Shown: positions 39,987 through 51,480, numbered from the stretch's first letter. The stretch is DNA of 64,000 nucleotides from Pseudomonas sp. (GCA_030656145.1 JAUSOF010000081.1:29661-93660), one strand, 5' to 3'. Notes: a model not told the origin generated them from the sequence alone. Numbers and translations are program-made.

Positions 39987-42230
39987 TCAGGATGCGCGAT
40001 GGCGGCGGGCCTCGATTATGTTCGGCAACTGCGAGATGCGCCCGAGCAAACGGCCCAGAGCGTCCAGTCCGGGAATTTCCACGGTAATCGACATCGACGC
40101 GGTGTTGTCTTCCTTGTTCGAGTGGGTATTGACCGCCAGCACGTTGAGCTTTTCGTTGAGCAGCACCTGGGTCACATCACGCAGCAGACCGGAACGGTCG
40201 TAGGCGCGGATGATGATATCCACCGGGTAGGTCTGCACCGGCACCGGCCCCCAATTGACCTGGATGATCCGTTCTGGCTCGCGGCCACTCAACTGCAGCA
40301 CCGAGGCGCAATCCTGGCGGTGGATACTGACGCCGCGTCCCAGGGTGATGTAACCGACGATCGGATCACCCGGTAACGGCTTGCAGCACCCAGCCATCTG
40401 CGTCAGCAGGTTACCGACGCCCTGGATCTGGATATCGCCGCGTTTGCCCGGTTTGAAGCCCGTGGCCTTGCGCGGGATCAGTTCCAATTGCTCGGTGCCG
40501 CGTTCCGGCTCGACCAACTGCTGCGCCAGGTTGACCAGATGGGCCAGACGCAGGTCGCCGGCCCCGAGGCTGGCAAACAGGTCTTCGGCGTTTTTCAGGT
40601 TGGCTTTCTCGGCCAGCTTCTCGAAATCCACATGAGGCAGCGCCAGGCGCGCCAACTCGCGCTCAAGCAGCGCCTTGCCAGCGGCAACGTTCTGGTCGCG
40701 GTCCTGCAACTTGAACCAGTGGACGATTTTCGCCCGCGCCCGCGAGGTCGTGACATAACCCAGGTTGGAGTTCAGCCAGTCGCGGCTTGGGGTGCCGTGT
40801 TTGCTGGTGATGATTTCCACCTGCTCGCCGGTTTGCAGGCTGTAGCTGAGCGGCACGATGCGCCCATTGATCTTCGCGCCACGGCAGTTGTGGCCGATCT
40901 CGGTGTGCACCCGGTAGGCAAAATCCAGCGGCGTAGACCCCTTTGGCAGGTCGATGGCGTGGCCGTCCGGGGTAAATACATAGACCCGATCCGGTTCGAT
41001 ATCGACGCGCAACTGGTCGGCCAGGCCACCGATATCGCCCAGCTCTTCGTGCCACTCGAGCACCTGACGCAGCCAGGAAATCTTCTCTTCGTATTGATTG
41101 GAGCCGGACTTGACGTCAGTGCCTTTGTAGCGCCAATGCGCGCAGACGCCCAGTTCGGCCTCCTCGTGCATGGCGTGGGTGCGGATCTGCACTTCCAGCA
41201 CTTTGCCTTCCGGGCCGAGCACCGCGGTATGCAGCGAGCGGTAGCCGTTTTCCTTGGGGTTGGCGATGTAGTCGTCGAATTCCTTGGGAATATGCCGCCA
41301 CAGGGTGTGCACGATACCCAGCGCGGTGTAACAGTCGCGCACTTCCGGCACCAGCACGCGCACCGCGCGCACGTCATAGATCTGACTGAACTGCAGACCC
41401 TTTTTCTGCATTTTCCGCCAGATCGAATAGATATGCTTGGCGCGCCCGCTGATGTCGGCCTTGACCCCGGTGGCCTCAAGCTCCAGGCGCAAGTGCCCCA
41501 TCACATCATTGATGTACTGCTCGCGATCCAGGCGGCGCTCATGCAGCAGCTTGGCGATCTGCTTGTACTGGTCCGGCTCCAGGTAGCGGAAAGACAGGTC
41601 TTCCAGCTCCCACTTGATATGCCCAATGCCCAGGCGGTGCGCCAGCGGCGCATAGATATCGAAGACTTCGCGGGCCACCCGCTGACGCTTCTCGTCGTCG
41701 GCGTGCTTGACCGCGCGGATCGCGCAGGTGCGCTCGGCCAGCTTGATCAGCGCCACGCGCACGTCATCGACCATGGCCACCAGCATCTTGCGCAGGTTTT
41801 CCACCTGGGCCTGGGAACCGAGCACCAGGGAGTCGCGCGAATTGAGGCTGTCGCTGATCGCCGCCATGCGCAGCACCCCATCGACCAGCTTGGTTACCAC
41901 CAGGCCGAAGCGTTGCTCCACCGCCGCCAGAGTCACCTTGCCCTCGCGTACACCGCGATAAATGACCGCAGCGACCAGGGAGTCCTGGTCGAGCTTGAGG
42001 TCTGCAAGAATCTCGGCGATCTCAAGACCCGCGCGAAAGCTCGAAGCACCTTCCGACCACAAATTCTGTACCACGTTAGCCTGCTGCTCGGCCTCGCGGG
42101 CGAACTCGCAGGCGTCGCGCAAGGCATCGTGCTCCAACGCCGGATCGACGCTGAGTACATGGGCCAGCCAGGCCTCTAGGTTGATGCTGCCGTCATCGTT
42201 GATCGGCTGGTGCGCTCTAACCTGAACCAT
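39987..42230 (-). CDS. relA: (p)ppGpp synthetase RelA
   Basis: 747 residues from ATG 42230. Order of domains: N-terminal HD-like region (about 30-180) that is expected to be hydrolase-dead, the synthetase with ENGYRSLHTAVLG near residue 345, TGS (DRVYVFTPDGHAIDLPKGST, about 415), a zinc-finger/helical region, and a C-terminal ACT domain. RelA makes ppGpp on ribosomes stalled by uncharged tRNA. The earlier in-frame ATG at 42308 lacks support. MazG downstream may restrain the response. Confidence 0.96.
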   Translation of the reverse strand: MVQVRAHQPINDDGSINLEAWLAHVLSVDPALEHDALRDACEFAREAEQQANVVQNLWSEGASSFRAGLEIAEILADLKLDQDSLVAAVIYRGVREGKVTLAAVEQRFGLVVTKLVDGVLRMAAISDSLNSRDSLVLGSQAQVENLRKMLVAMVDDVRVALIKLAERTCAIRAVKHADDEKRQRVAREVFDIYAPLAHRLGIGHIKWELEDLSFRYLEPDQYKQIAKLLHERRLDREQYINDVMGHLRLELEATGVKADISGRAKHIYSIWRKMQKKGLQFSQIYDVRAVRVLVPEVRDCYTALGIVHTLWRHIPKEFDDYIANPKENGYRSLHTAVLGPEGKVLEVQIRTHAMHEEAELGVCAHWRYKGTDVKSGSNQYEEKISWLRQVLEWHEELGDIGGLADQLRVDIEPDRVYVFTPDGHAIDLPKGSTPLDFAYRVHTEIGHNCRGAKINGRIVPLSYSLQTGEQVEIITSKHGTPSRDWLNSNLGYVTTSRARAKIVHWFKLQDRDQNVAAGKALLERELARLALPHVDFEKLAEKANLKNAEDLFASLGAGDLRLAHLVNLAQQLVEPERGTEQLELIPRKATGFKPGKRGDIQIQGVGNLLTQMAGCCKPLPGDPIVGYITLGRGVSIHRQDCASVLQLSGREPERIIQVNWGPVPVQTYPVDIIIRAYDRSGLLRDVTQVLLNEKLNVLAVNTHSNKEDNTASMSITVEIPGLDALGRLLGRISQLPNIIEARRHRAS

Positions 42231-42402
42231 CTTGCTTACCTTCCCTAGGGTGCGCGCCAAGCACACCGCACAGTCGCCGGACTTCTTCGATCCGGTCGGT
42301 TTAACCACTTAAGGCACACTCCTTGTGCACCCCTGCTGCATCTGGATTAGGGTGGGGCCGGATAAAACCAAGCACCCTGCCACCTTATCCAGGCGCGTTC
42401 AT

Positions 42403-43755
42403 CTACTGCCTGACAAACAGCGCCATCGCTTCGACGTGCGCAGTTTGCGGAAACATATCGAGAATACCGGCCTTTTCCAGCCGATAACCTTGCGCCAGCA
42501 ACTCGGCGCTGTCACGCGCCAGGGTGGTCGGATTGCACGACACATAAAGCACACGCTGGACGCCCAATGCGGCCATTTGCCTGACCACCTGCAATGCACC
42601 ATCACGCGGCGGGTCAAGCAGCACGGCGGCGAAACCGCCTTGCGCCCAACCGCTCTCGACCAGCGGATTTGACAGGTCGGCCTGGAAAAAGTGCAGGTTG
42701 CCGATACCATTGCTCGCCGCATTCTGCGCCGCCCGCTCGACCATCGCCTGCACCCCTTCCACCGCCACTACTTCGCGGGTCAGGCGCGCCAGCGGCAAAG
42801 CGAAATTACCCAGGCCACAGAACAGATCCAGGACCCGCTCATCCGCTTGCGGCGCCAGCCAGTCCAGCGCCTGAGCGATCATCGCCTCGTTGACCTGGGC
42901 ATTAACCTGAACAAAATCACCGGGCTGATAAGCCAGCTGAAGATCCCAGCGCTGCAACTGATAGCCCAGGCTTTGCTCTGCTTCGAACGGCTGCGGCTCA
43001 CCGACACCATGCAGCCATAGTTGCCCGTCATGGGCCACACAGAACGCCTGCAAACGGGCCAAATCGGCCTCGCTCAACGCAGAAGTGTGGCGCACTAATA
43101 CGGCACTGGTACTGCCGTGAAACAACTCGACATGGCCGATGGCCTGGGGGCTTTCCAGCGCCCGCAAGACCGCTGGCAGCGCGCGCAGGATCGGTTGCAA
43201 GGGCTGTACCAGAACCGGGCAATCGGCGATGGCGACGATGTCCTGGCTGGCCGCCGCGCGAAAGCCGACATCCAGGTGTTTGTGCTTGACGTCCCAGCGC
43301 ACGGCGATGCGCGCGCGACGACGGTAGCCGAACTCCGGGCCGACCAACGGTGGCGCCCATTCATCCGGTTGCACATTGCCCAGGCGGCTGAACTGCTCGT
43401 CGAGCATGCGCTGCTTGAGGGCCAACTGGTCGGCATGGTTCATGTGCTGGATGCTGCAGCCACCGCAGGTGCGCGCATGGGCGCAAGGCTCCTCCCGTCG
43501 CTCGGGGCTGGCGCTGATAATCCGCTCGCTGCGCGCCTCGACCACCTGACTGCGTGCGCCCAGCACCCGCGCCTCGACCTCCTCACCGGGCAAGGCGCCG
43601 CTGACAAACCAGGTGCGGCCCAGGACAAAGGCAATGCCACGACCATCATTGGCCAGGCGTTCGATGTTGAGTTTCTGCTTCTTGCCAGACGGAATTTGCG
43701 CAGCGCGCACACCACCGCTGGGCTGGAAGCGCAAACCACTGGTTTTCTTGGCCAT
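42403..43755 (-). CDS. rlmD: 23S rRNA (uracil-1939-C5)-methyltransferase RlmD
   Basis: 450 residues. A TRAM RNA-binding domain (about 25-85) is followed by the [4Fe-4S] cysteines in [11 protein letters not shown], a SAM site [10 protein letters not shown] and the catalytic cysteine in YVSCNPTTL. It methylates U1939 of 23S rRNA. The ATG overlaps the cysM stop by one base, so cysM-rlmD are coupled. Confidence 0.95.
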   Translation of the reverse strand: MAKKTSGLRFQPSGGVRAAQIPSGKKQKLNIERLANDGRGIAFVLGRTWFVSGALPGEEVEARVLGARSQVVEARSERIISASPERREEPCAHARTCGGCSIQHMNHADQLALKQRMLDEQFSRLGNVQPDEWAPPLVGPEFGYRRRARIAVRWDVKHKHLDVGFRAAASQDIVAIADCPVLVQPLQPILRALPAVLRALESPQAIGHVELFHGSTSAVLVRHTSALSEADLARLQAFCVAHDGQLWLHGVGEPQPFEAEQSLGYQLQRWDLQLAYQPGDFVQVNAQVNEAMIAQALDWLAPQADERVLDLFCGLGNFALPLARLTREVVAVEGVQAMVERAAQNAASNGIGNLHFFQADLSNPLVESGWAQGGFAAVLLDPPRDGALQVVRQMAALGVQRVLYVSCNPTTLARDSAELLAQGYRLEKAGILDMFPQTAHVEAMALFVRQ

Positions 43756-44651
43756 CAGAGCTCCGGCGTGTCGTACACGCCCGTTGATAGGTAGCGGTCG
43801 CCGCGATCACAGATGATCGCCACCATTACGGCGTTCTCCACTTCCTGCGACAGTCGCAGCATCGCTGCCACCGACCCGCCGGAGGAAACACCACAAAAAA
43901 TGCCTTCTTCACGCGCCAGACGGCGCATCACGTCTTCGGCTTCCTGCTGGCCCATGTCGATGATGCGATCAACCCGCTCGGCCTGATAAATCTTCGGCAG
44001 GTACTCCTGCGGCCAACGACGGATACCGGGAATGCTTGCGCCCTCCATCGGTTGCAAGCCGACGATCTGCACCTGCGGGTTCTGCTCCTTGAGGTAGCGC
44101 GACACACCCATGATGGTGCCGGTGGTGCCCATGGAGCTGATGAAATGGGTGATCTGTCCGCCCGTCTGTTGCCAGATTTCCGGGCCGGTGCTGGTGTAGT
44201 GGGCAATCGGATTGTCGCCGTTGGCGAACTGATCGAGCACCTTGCCCTTGCCATCGGCTTGCATCTGCAAGGCCAGGTCACGGGCTTCCTCCATGCCACT
44301 CACAAGGATCAGCTGCGCGCCATAAGCGGTCATCGCGGCCTTGCGTTCAGCGGTGGAGTTGTCCGGCATGATCAGCACCATGCGGTAGCCCTTGATCGCC
44401 GCCGCCATGGCCAAGGCGATGCCGGTGTTGCCACTGGTGGCTTCGATCAACACATCGCCAGGCTGGATATCACCGCGCTGCTCGGCGCGAGTGATCATCG
44501 ACAACGCCGGGCGATCCTTCACCGAGCCGGCAGGATTGTTACCCTCAAGCTTCAACAACAACGTATTGGACGTATTACCGGGCAGGCGCTGCAGGCGCAC
44601 CAGCGGAGTGTTGCCGACGCAATCGGCGATAGTAGGGTATTGCAGGGTCAT
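43755..44651 (-). CDS. cysM: Cysteine synthase B
   Basis: 298 residues. PLP-binding lysine in [12 protein letters not shown] (about residue 43), the phosphate-binding loop [11 protein letters not shown], and the C-terminal [12 protein letters not shown]. CysM makes cysteine from O-acetylserine and sulfide or thiosulfate. First gene of cysM-rlmD, divergent from the GacS-type kinase. Confidence 0.95.
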   Translation of the reverse strand: MTLQYPTIADCVGNTPLVRLQRLPGNTSNTLLLKLEGNNPAGSVKDRPALSMITRAEQRGDIQPGDVLIEATSGNTGIALAMAAAIKGYRMVLIMPDNSTAERKAAMTAYGAQLILVSGMEEARDLALQMQADGKGKVLDQFANGDNPIAHYTSTGPEIWQQTGGQITHFISSMGTTGTIMGVSRYLKEQNPQVQIVGLQPMEGASIPGIRRWPQEYLPKIYQAERVDRIIDMGQQEAEDVMRRLAREEGIFCGVSSGGSVAAMLRLSQEVENAVMVAIICDRGDRYLSTGVYDTPEL

Positions 44652-44887
44652 GGCGTCGATCAGGTCCAGATGGCTGGAAAGGCCCTATGATACCGGCAAA
44701 CGGGCAACGGCCATAACCGGCGATGGCGCAGGCCTTGTTGCAGCATGCTGCCAAGGCGGTGCTACTGATTTGTTGTTCCACCAGCCGCTACACTGCCAGC
44801 CTGACAGCGTGGGAAAAACGCTGGTTTACTGCGCTCGATGTTGCATAACCTCTGCGTTCAGCCAACAAGCAACCAGGAAGGAAGTCC

Positions 44888-47641
44888 GTGTTCAAGGATC
44901 TAGGCATCAAAGGCCGTGTACTCATGCTCTCCCTGCTGCCCACCAGCCTGCTGGCATTGGTGCTCGGCGGCTACTTCACCTGGGTACAACTGTCAGACTT
45001 GCAGGCACAACTGCTGCAGCGCGGGCAGATGATCGCCGAGCAACTGGCGCCTCTGGCCGCACCCGCCCTGCAGCGTCAGGATCCAGCCCTGTTGCAGCGC
45101 ATTGCTACGCAGACCCTCGAACAGCCAGATGTAAGAGCCGTCAGCTTCCTCGGTGCCGAGCGCCAGCGCCTGGCCCATGCTGGCCCGAGCATGCTCGATC
45201 AGCCGCCCAGCGATGAGCAGATCCAGGCACTACGGCGTAGCAGCCCGGATGCCACACGCTTTCTCCTGCCGGTGCTGGCTCAACACCTTAACCTCACCGA
45301 CGAGCCACTCGCAGACTCGGCCCAACGCCTGCTCGGCTGGGTCGAGTTGGAGCTGTCGCACCACGGCACCTTGCTCAGCGGCTACCGCAGCCTGCTTACC
45401 AGCCTGCTGCTGATCGGCGCCGGACTGACCATCACCGCCCTGCTCGCCCTGCGCATGAGCCGCAGCATCAACGAGCCATTACGGCAGATCAAATACAGCG
45501 TTGCCCAGCTCAAAGACGGCCACCTGAAAACCCGCCTTCCCCCTTTAGGCAGCCACGAGCTGGACGAATTGGCCTCGGGCATCAACCGCATGGCCGAGTC
45601 ACTGCAGAATGCTCAGGAAGAGTTGCAACACAGCGTTGATCAGGCTACCGAAGACGTGCGGCAGAACCTGGAGACCATCGAGATCCAGAATATCGAACTC
45701 GATTTCGCGCGCAGGGAAGCCCTGGAGGCCAGCCGAATAAAGTCTGAATTCCTCGCCAACATGAGCCACGAAATCCGTACCCCGCTCAACGGTATTCTCG
45801 GTTTCACCAACCTCCTGCAAAAAAGCCAGCTGACCCCGCGCCAGCAGGATTACCTGGGCACCATCGAAAAATCCGCCGACAGTCTGCTCGGGATCATCAA
45901 CGAGGTACTCGATTTCTCCAAAATCGAAGCCGGCAAACTGATCCTCGAAAGCATCCCCTTCAACCTGCGCGACCTGCTGCAAGACACCCTGACCCTCCTC
46001 GCCCCGGTCGCCCATGAAAAACGCCTGGAGCTGCTCAGCCTGGTCTACCGTGACACGCCGCTGACCCTGGTGGGCGACCCGCTGCGACTCAAGCAGATTT
46101 TGACCAATCTGGTGAGCAACGCGATCAAGTTCACCCGCGAAGGCAGCATTGTCATGCGCGCCATGCTTGAGGACGAGACTGCCGACCGCGCCCAGCTGCG
46201 CATCAGCGTGCGCGACACCGGTATCGGGCTGTCCAACGAAGACCTGCGCGCACTGTTCCAGGCCTTCAGCCAGGCCGACAATTCACTGTCGCGCCAGGCC
46301 GGCGGCACCGGCCTGGGCCTGGTGATTTCCAAACGCCTGATCGAGCAGATGGGCGGCGAGATCGGCGTCGACAGTACCCCAGGCGAAGGCTCGGAGTTCT
46401 GGATCAGCCTGAGCCTGCCAAAAGCCCGGGATGACGCCGAAGACCTGCCCCGCCCACCACTACTCGGGCGCCGCGCGGCCATCCTGGAGAGTCATGAGCT
46501 GTCACGCCAGGCCTTGCAACATCAGCTGGAAGACTGCGGCCTGCTGGTCAGTGCCTTCGACAACCTCGACAACCTGCTTGAAGCGGTCGCCAGCGCGCAC
46601 CACAGCGACCAACCGCTGGACATCGCGGTACTCGGCGTCAGCGCTCAGCACCTGCCGCCGGAGCGCCTTGGCCAGCGCATCTGGGACCTCGAGCGCCTGG
46701 CCTGCAAGACCGTGGTGCTGTGCCCAACCACCGAACAGGCGCTCTATCACGAAGTCTTGCCCGATGCGCACAGCCAGTTACAGGCCAAACCGGCCTGCAC
46801 GCGCAAGCTGCAACGCGCGCTGGCCGAACTGGTCAGCCCAAGGCAAGCGCGCACAGACGTCAGCCCTACCGCCCCGAGCCGACCACCGCGGGTGCTCTGC
46901 GTCGATGACAACCCGGCCAACCTGCTGCTGGTGCAAACCCTGCTGGACGGTATGGGCGCCAAGGTCAGCACGGCCAACAGCGGCTACGAAGCCCTGGAAA
47001 AAGCCCAGTTGGAACGCTTCGACCTGATTCTCATGGACGTACAGATGCCCGGCATGGACGGCCGCCAGGCCACCGAGGCGATTCGTCAGCACGAGACCGA
47101 GCACGGCCACCCCCCCACTCCAATAGTCGCCCTGACCGCCCATGCCCTGGCCAACGAAAAACGCGCCCTGCTACAAGGTGGTCTGGATGACTACCTGACC
47201 AAACCCATCAGCGAACGGCAACTGGCCCAGGTGGTACTCAAATGGACTGGTCTGGCGCTGCGCAATCAGGGGCCCGAACAAGCCGGCGAAAACGCCACTG
47301 CTGGACGCAGCTTGCCAGTACTGGACGCAGAAGAAGGCTTGCGCCTGGCAGCCGGCAAAGCCGACCTGGCAGCCGACATGCTGAGCATGCTGTTGGCCGG
47401 CCTGCCAGCTGACCGCTTGGCCATCCGTCAGGCCCGCGAGGCGGGCGAACGCAACACCCTGATCGAACGCGTGCACCGCCTGCACGGCGCCACCCGCTAT
47501 TGCGGCGTGCCACAACTGCGCGCCGCCTGTCAGCGTAGCGAAACCCTGCTTAAACAGAATGACCCCGCCGCGTCGGACGCACTGGAACGGCTCGACGCAG
47601 CGATAGATCGACTGGCTAAAGAGGTGCAGATCAGTGCCTGA
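44888..47641 (+). CDS. gacS: Hybrid sensor histidine kinase, GacS/BarA type
   Basis: 917 residues, GTG start with AGGAAGGAAG upstream. Two transmembrane helices (about 11-32 and 168-190) flank a periplasmic sensor, followed by HAMP, HisKA with His294 in SHEIRTP, an ATPase domain (NAIKF, DTGIGL, GTGLGL), a degenerate receiver-like stretch (about 515-640), a true receiver with Asp717 in [11 protein letters not shown], and an HPt domain with His866 in [10 protein letters not shown]. GacS phosphorylates GacA and so controls rsm small RNAs. gacA is not in this window. Confidence 0.93.
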   Translation: MFKDLGIKGRVLMLSLLPTSLLALVLGGYFTWVQLSDLQAQLLQRGQMIAEQLAPLAAPALQRQDPALLQRIATQTLEQPDVRAVSFLGAERQRLAHAGPSMLDQPPSDEQIQALRRSSPDATRFLLPVLAQHLNLTDEPLADSAQRLLGWVELELSHHGTLLSGYRSLLTSLLLIGAGLTITALLALRMSRSINEPLRQIKYSVAQLKDGHLKTRLPPLGSHELDELASGINRMAESLQNAQEELQHSVDQATEDVRQNLETIEIQNIELDFARREALEASRIKSEFLANMSHEIRTPLNGILGFTNLLQKSQLTPRQQDYLGTIEKSADSLLGIINEVLDFSKIEAGKLILESIPFNLRDLLQDTLTLLAPVAHEKRLELLSLVYRDTPLTLVGDPLRLKQILTNLVSNAIKFTREGSIVMRAMLEDETADRAQLRISVRDTGIGLSNEDLRALFQAFSQADNSLSRQAGGTGLGLVISKRLIEQMGGEIGVDSTPGEGSEFWISLSLPKARDDAEDLPRPPLLGRRAAILESHELSRQALQHQLEDCGLLVSAFDNLDNLLEAVASAHHSDQPLDIAVLGVSAQHLPPERLGQRIWDLERLACKTVVLCPTTEQALYHEVLPDAHSQLQAKPACTRKLQRALAELVSPRQARTDVSPTAPSRPPRVLCVDDNPANLLLVQTLLDGMGAKVSTANSGYEALEKAQLERFDLILMDVQMPGMDGRQATEAIRQHETEHGHPPTPIVALTAHALANEKRALLQGGLDDYLTKPISERQLAQVVLKWTGLALRNQGPEQAGENATAGRSLPVLDAEEGLRLAAGKADLAADMLSMLLAGLPADRLAIRQAREAGERNTLIERVHRLHGATRYCGVPQLRAACQRSETLLKQNDPAASDALERLDAAIDRLAKEVQISA

Positions 47642-47757
47642 GAGGCTGTCGGTAACGATGCATTTCTGTAGGTTGGGCGCTCGATAGATTAACAACCGGG
47701 CCCCACCTACAACTTTCGCCCGACTGCCATACTCGGACAGGCTGTCAAGGAGCCAGA

Positions 47758-48753
47758 ATGCGAATCCTGTTTTTCAGTAGCAAACCCTACGACAGCGACA
47801 GCTTTAATGCCGCCGGCGCGCCCACCGACTATCAATTGCACTTCCAGCAGGCGCGCCTGACCATCGACAGCGCCGCCCTGGCGGCGGGCCATGAAGTGGT
47901 CTGCGCCTTTATCAATGATGACCTCTCGGCGCCTGTACTGGAGCGTTTGGCCAACGCCGGCACCCGCCTGATCGCCCTGCGCTCGGCAGGCTACAACCAT
48001 GTCGACCTCAAGGCAGCGCAGCGGCTTGGCCTGTGCGTGGTCAGGGTGCCCGCCTATTCACCGCACGCGGTGGCCGAGCATGCGGTGGCGCTGATCCTGG
48101 CACTCAACCGGCGCATTCACCGCGCGTTCAACCGCACCCGCGAAGGCGACTTTTCCCTGCACGGTCTGACCGGCTTCGACCTGCATGGCAAGCACATTGG
48201 CATCATCGGCGGTGGGCAGATAGGCATGGTCTTCGCACGGATAATGGCCGGCTTTGGCTGCCGCCTGCAGGTCTTCGACCCACACCCCGTGGCGGGTCTG
48301 GCCGAATTGGGCGGCAACCAGGTATCGCTGGCCCAGGTGTTTGCCGACAGCGACATCATTAGCCTGCATTGCCCGCTGACCACTGGCAGCCACCATTTGA
48401 TCAATGCCCAGAGCCTGCAGCAGATGAAACCGGGGGTCATGCTGATCAACACGGGACGCGGCGCCCTGATCGACACTCCGGCGCTGATCAGTGCACTGAA
48501 AAGCGGCCAGCTCGGCTACCTGGGCCTGGATGTGTACGAGGAGGAGGCCGACCTGTTTTTCGAGGACTGCTCCAACCTTCCCCTGCAGGACGACGTATTG
48601 GCGCGCCTACTGAGCTTCCCCAACGTGATAATCACCGCCCACCAGGGCTTCCTCACCCAGGAAGCACTGGCGGCTATCGCCCGCACCACGCTGGACAACA
48701 TTGCCGCCTGGGCCGCCGGCATACCGAGCAATCAGCTGCAGCCCGGCGCGTGA
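47758..48753 (+). CDS. ldhA: D-lactate dehydrogenase (2-hydroxyacid dehydrogenase)
   Basis: 331 residues. NAD-binding GIIGGGQIGMVF at about 143-154, the substrate-binding arginine in NTGRGALID, and the catalytic histidine in TAHQGFLT. The N-terminus MRILFFSSKPYD is the fermentative LdhA type, which makes D-lactate from pyruvate under low oxygen. Its neighbours downstream match P. aeruginosa PA0926-PA0925. Confidence 0.92.
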   Translation: MRILFFSSKPYDSDSFNAAGAPTDYQLHFQQARLTIDSAALAAGHEVVCAFINDDLSAPVLERLANAGTRLIALRSAGYNHVDLKAAQRLGLCVVRVPAYSPHAVAEHAVALILALNRRIHRAFNRTREGDFSLHGLTGFDLHGKHIGIIGGGQIGMVFARIMAGFGCRLQVFDPHPVAGLAELGGNQVSLAQVFADSDIISLHCPLTTGSHHLINAQSLQQMKPGVMLINTGRGALIDTPALISALKSGQLGYLGLDVYEEEADLFFEDCSNLPLQDDVLARLLSFPNVIITAHQGFLTQEALAAIARTTLDNIAAWAAGIPSNQLQPGA

Positions 48754-48780
48754 TAGCATTTGCGCTGACTTGGAGGAACC

Positions 48781-49218
48781 ATGGCCGAACACGATTTTCG
48801 CTACAACCTGCTCAACCCCGAGCACACCCTGACTGAATGCCGCGCACTGGCACCAGGCCGTTATCAGGTCACAGGCAATGGCGGCTCCATGCGTAATGGA
48901 GATAGCCTGCTGGTTACCCTCAAAGGCAGCCGCGAGTTGAGCATGCGCCTTGAGGTCGAAAAGGTGCGCCATCTGATCAACCCGCCAGGACAATGGATTG
49001 CAGTTGCCAAGGGCCCGGTCTTTGGCGAGCTGGCGATATTCAACTGGCAAGTAAAGTGCGACGGCTGCGCCACCCAACTCGACTTCGAGTTTGCCGTCGA
49101 TGCCGCGCTGGGCAAAAAAGCCCAGGCGCCTGCCGCCGAAGCACGAATCAATCAACTGGGCTGGACCAGCCAGAATGGTCGCCACCTGTGCCCGAAATGC
49201 CGAAAGGAAGCCGCATGA
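48781..49218 (+). CDS. Small protein with paired CxxC motifs
   Basis: 145 residues, cytosolic. Two CxxC pairs, CDGC near residue 95 and CPKC at the C-terminus, suggest a zinc site, but no family name comes to mind. Start is 27 bases after ldhA with GGAGG upstream. Its end overlaps the next gene by 4 bases (ATGA). Confidence 0.75.
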   Translation: MAEHDFRYNLLNPEHTLTECRALAPGRYQVTGNGGSMRNGDSLLVTLKGSRELSMRLEVEKVRHLINPPGQWIAVAKGPVFGELAIFNWQVKCDGCATQLDFEFAVDAALGKKAQAPAAEARINQLGWTSQNGRHLCPKCRKEAA

Positions 49219-49619
49219 AACGCCCCCTCGCCATCGGCCTGCTAGGTGCCAGCCTGCTTGGCTGCGCCAGCGCGCCACTGCAACTCGAGACCGAACGAGC
49301 CTATCAGGTGGAATGGATTGGCGAACGCCCGCTGATTGATCGCAGCCACCTGACCATCACACTCGGCGCAGATGGCCGTGCCTATGGCAACGCCGGCTGC
49401 AATCACTGGTTCGCCAGTTACACCCTGGCGGGCGAACAACTGAGCTTCGGCGCCGCCGGCAGCACCCGTAAAATGTGCGCCCCGGCGCTTATGGAACAGG
49501 AAGCACGCTTCCTCGACAGCCTGGGCAAGGTGCAACGCTGGGATGTCTCGCCGATCGAGCAGCTACGCCTTTGGCCTGCAGAAGGCAAGCCGCTGCGCTT
49601 GTGGCCGGAACAAGGCTGA
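49215..49619 (+). CDS. META domain lipoprotein (HslJ-like)
   Basis: 134 residues. Lipobox LLGC-A with cysteine near residue 17, then one META domain with the signature NAGCNHWFASY and KMCAPALMEQE. HslJ-type proteins are linked with novobiocin tolerance and heat shock in E. coli. Coupled to the preceding gene by a 4-base overlap. Confidence 0.85.
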   Translation: MKRPLAIGLLGASLLGCASAPLQLETERAYQVEWIGERPLIDRSHLTITLGADGRAYGNAGCNHWFASYTLAGEQLSFGAAGSTRKMCAPALMEQEARFLDSLGKVQRWDVSPIEQLRLWPAEGKPLRLWPEQG

Positions 49620-49636
49620 GACACGCGCCCAACATA

Positions 49637-49711
49637 GTGGGAGCGGCTTCAGCCGCGAAAAGCTTCGCGGATAAAACGGAGTGCGGCCTAACGCCGCGCA
49701 GCCGCTCCTAC
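49637..49711. repeat. REP pair (BIME-like)
   Basis: GTGGGAGCGGCTTCAGCCGC faces GCGGCCTAACGCCGC... and CAGCCGCTCCTAC. It is the same family as the element at 38151 and sits between the convergent META-lipoprotein and dinB genes. Confidence 0.8.
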
Positions 49712-49750
49712 GCACAGGCCATGGCGTAGATACGCATCCGCGGGGGTCAC

Positions 49751-50812
49751 CTACCGCGCAAACAACTCGAACTGCTCATGCCGCCCACGCAAGTCGTGCA
49801 GGCGCACACCTACGCCCAACAACCGCACCGGCTTGTTGCCGCGGGTGAAGGCGGCGCTCAGCAGCAGCTTGTAACTGTCCAGATCACGACCCGCGCCAGC
49901 CTGCTCAAGGGTGGTCTGGGTGAAATCGTGGAACTTGATTTTGACGAAAGGCTTGTCCGGCCGATAACTCGTATCCAGCCGTGCCATGCGCCTGGCCAAC
50001 TCCTCGAGCAACTGCGGCAACTGTGCGAGGCAGGACGACAGGTCGGGCAGATCTTGATCGTAAGTGGTTTCCACGCTGACCGTTTGCCGGCGACTGTCGG
50101 TCTGGACCGCGCGCTCGTCAATACCGCGAGCCAGCCCCCAGAGACGCTCGCCGAAGCTACCGAACTCTTTCACCAGTCCCAGTTTTTGCCATTCACGCAG
50201 GTCAGCACAGGTGCGGATGCCGCGCCGCGCGAGCTTGTCGGCGGTCACCTTGCCGACCCCGTGCAACTTATTCACCGGCAAGGCGGCCACAAATGCCTCG
50301 ACCTGATCAGGCGTGATCACAAACAACCCGTTGGGCTTCTTCCAGTCGCTGGCAATCTTGGCCAGGAACTTGTTCGGCGCCACACCCGCCGAAACAGTGA
50401 TGTGCAGCTCCTGAGAGACCCGCCGACGAATATCCTGGGCAATGCGCGTGGCACTGCCGGCAAAATGCGGACTATCCGACACATCCAGATAGGCCTCATC
50501 CAGCGACAGCGGCTCGATCAACTCGGTGTATTCACGAAAGATCGCCTGGATTTCACGCGATACCGTCTTATAAGCATCCATCCGCGGCTTGACGATCAAC
50601 AGGTCTGGGCACAGCTTCAGCGCATGCCCGGAGGCCATCGCCGAGCGTACCCCGTAGGCGCGGGCCTGGTAATTACAGGTCGCGATCACCCCACGTCGAT
50701 CTGCAGCGCCGCCCACCGCCAGCGGCTTGCCGGCCAGACTCGGGTCGTCACGCATCTCAATGGCGGCATAGAAGCAGTCACAATCGACGTGGATAATTTT
50801 TCTGAGGGTCAT
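49751..50812 (-). CDS. dinB: DNA polymerase IV
   Basis: 353 residues, Y-family. Catalytic carboxylates in HVDCDCFYAAIE (Asp near residue 8) and SLDEAYLDVS (Asp-Glu near 104). A helix-hairpin-helix (HGVGKVTADKLARRGI) and the little-finger domain follow. It copies past lesions and is error-prone. The C-terminus QFELFAR may contact the clamp. Confidence 0.95.
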   Translation of the reverse strand: MTLRKIIHVDCDCFYAAIEMRDDPSLAGKPLAVGGAADRRGVIATCNYQARAYGVRSAMASGHALKLCPDLLIVKPRMDAYKTVSREIQAIFREYTELIEPLSLDEAYLDVSDSPHFAGSATRIAQDIRRRVSQELHITVSAGVAPNKFLAKIASDWKKPNGLFVITPDQVEAFVAALPVNKLHGVGKVTADKLARRGIRTCADLREWQKLGLVKEFGSFGERLWGLARGIDERAVQTDSRRQTVSVETTYDQDLPDLSSCLAQLPQLLEELARRMARLDTSYRPDKPFVKIKFHDFTQTTLEQAGAGRDLDSYKLLLSAAFTRGNKPVRLLGVGVRLHDLRGRHEQFELFAR

Positions 50813-50839
50813 ATTTCACTATTGCGAATTCAGCCTCCG

Positions 50840-51049
50840 CTACTGCTCCGGCGTCTCGGCCGCCGGGGCCGGCCCGACTGCATCGGGATCGGGCTTGCTC
50901 ATATAAGACTGAATCACCAGGATCATGATCAACATAAACGCCGCCAGCCGCAGCAAGTTCATCTTCTTCGGCACTGCGGCGCCACAGGCCGGGCAAGTCG
51001 CTGCCCGCTTAGGGAGCGGCGCACCGCAGGCTTTACATTCAAGTCCCAT
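50840..51049 (-). CDS. Zinc-ribbon single-span membrane protein
   Basis: 69 residues from ATG 51049, with GGAGG 7 bases upstream. Two CxxC knuckles (CKAC, CPAC) make an N-terminal zinc ribbon, followed by one transmembrane helix (about 32-50) and a Pro/Ala tail. Lies 27 bases upstream of dinB on the same strand. Function unknown. Confidence 0.75.
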   Translation of the reverse strand: MGLECKACGAPLPKRAATCPACGAAVPKKMNLLRLAAFMLIMILVIQSYMSKPDPDAVGPAPAAETPEQ

Positions 51050-51278
51050 CTTCAACCTCCAACTGAATAGCCGCCGACTTTAGCCCAACAGCGGGCTGAT
51101 GGGCTATGCCAGCGATGATCGGCCAGCACAGCGCCCTATCCTGGCAGGCCAAACCCTACGACCCGACCGCTCAGCCATATCTCTCGCCAGCCCCCGGCCA
51201 GCAAGGCCTGACGCCTGAATCTGGCTCGCTAAAAAACGCTAAGCATTTGAACAAACAACAGTTTTTCCAAGACAAGAG

Positions 51279-51306
51279 TTGACAGACGGTTTTTTGGCGT
51301 TAGAAT
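51279..51306 (+). promoter_or_regulatory. Promoter of the first tRNA-fMet gene
   Basis: TTGACA (51279-51284) and TAGAAT (51301-51306) with a 16-base spacer, ending 6 bases before the mature tRNA. Confidence 0.8.
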
Positions 51307-51312
51307 TGGCGC

Positions 51313-51389
<77 letters not shown>

Positions 51390-51398
51390 GTTTTACGG

Positions 51399-51428
51399 AA
51401 AGGCCACTCAATCGAGTGGCCTTTTTTG
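51399..51428 (+). terminator. Terminator of tRNA-fMet copy 1
   Basis: AAGGCCACTC pairs with GAGTGGCCTT around AATC, followed by a T run. Confidence 0.9.
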
Positions 51429-51480
51429 TTTGTGCATTTCCAGCGCGCGCCTAAGCAATTGATTAAAAAGCATAAATCAG

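Noticed and set aside
40488..42179. 563-codon open frame opposite relA
   Set aside because: Antisense shadow of a clear RelA, with no ribosome site and no domain.
42403..44651. cysM-rlmD as an unusual fusion because the frames overlap
   Set aside because: The overlap is one base between stop and start, a normal coupled pair; both proteins are full length.
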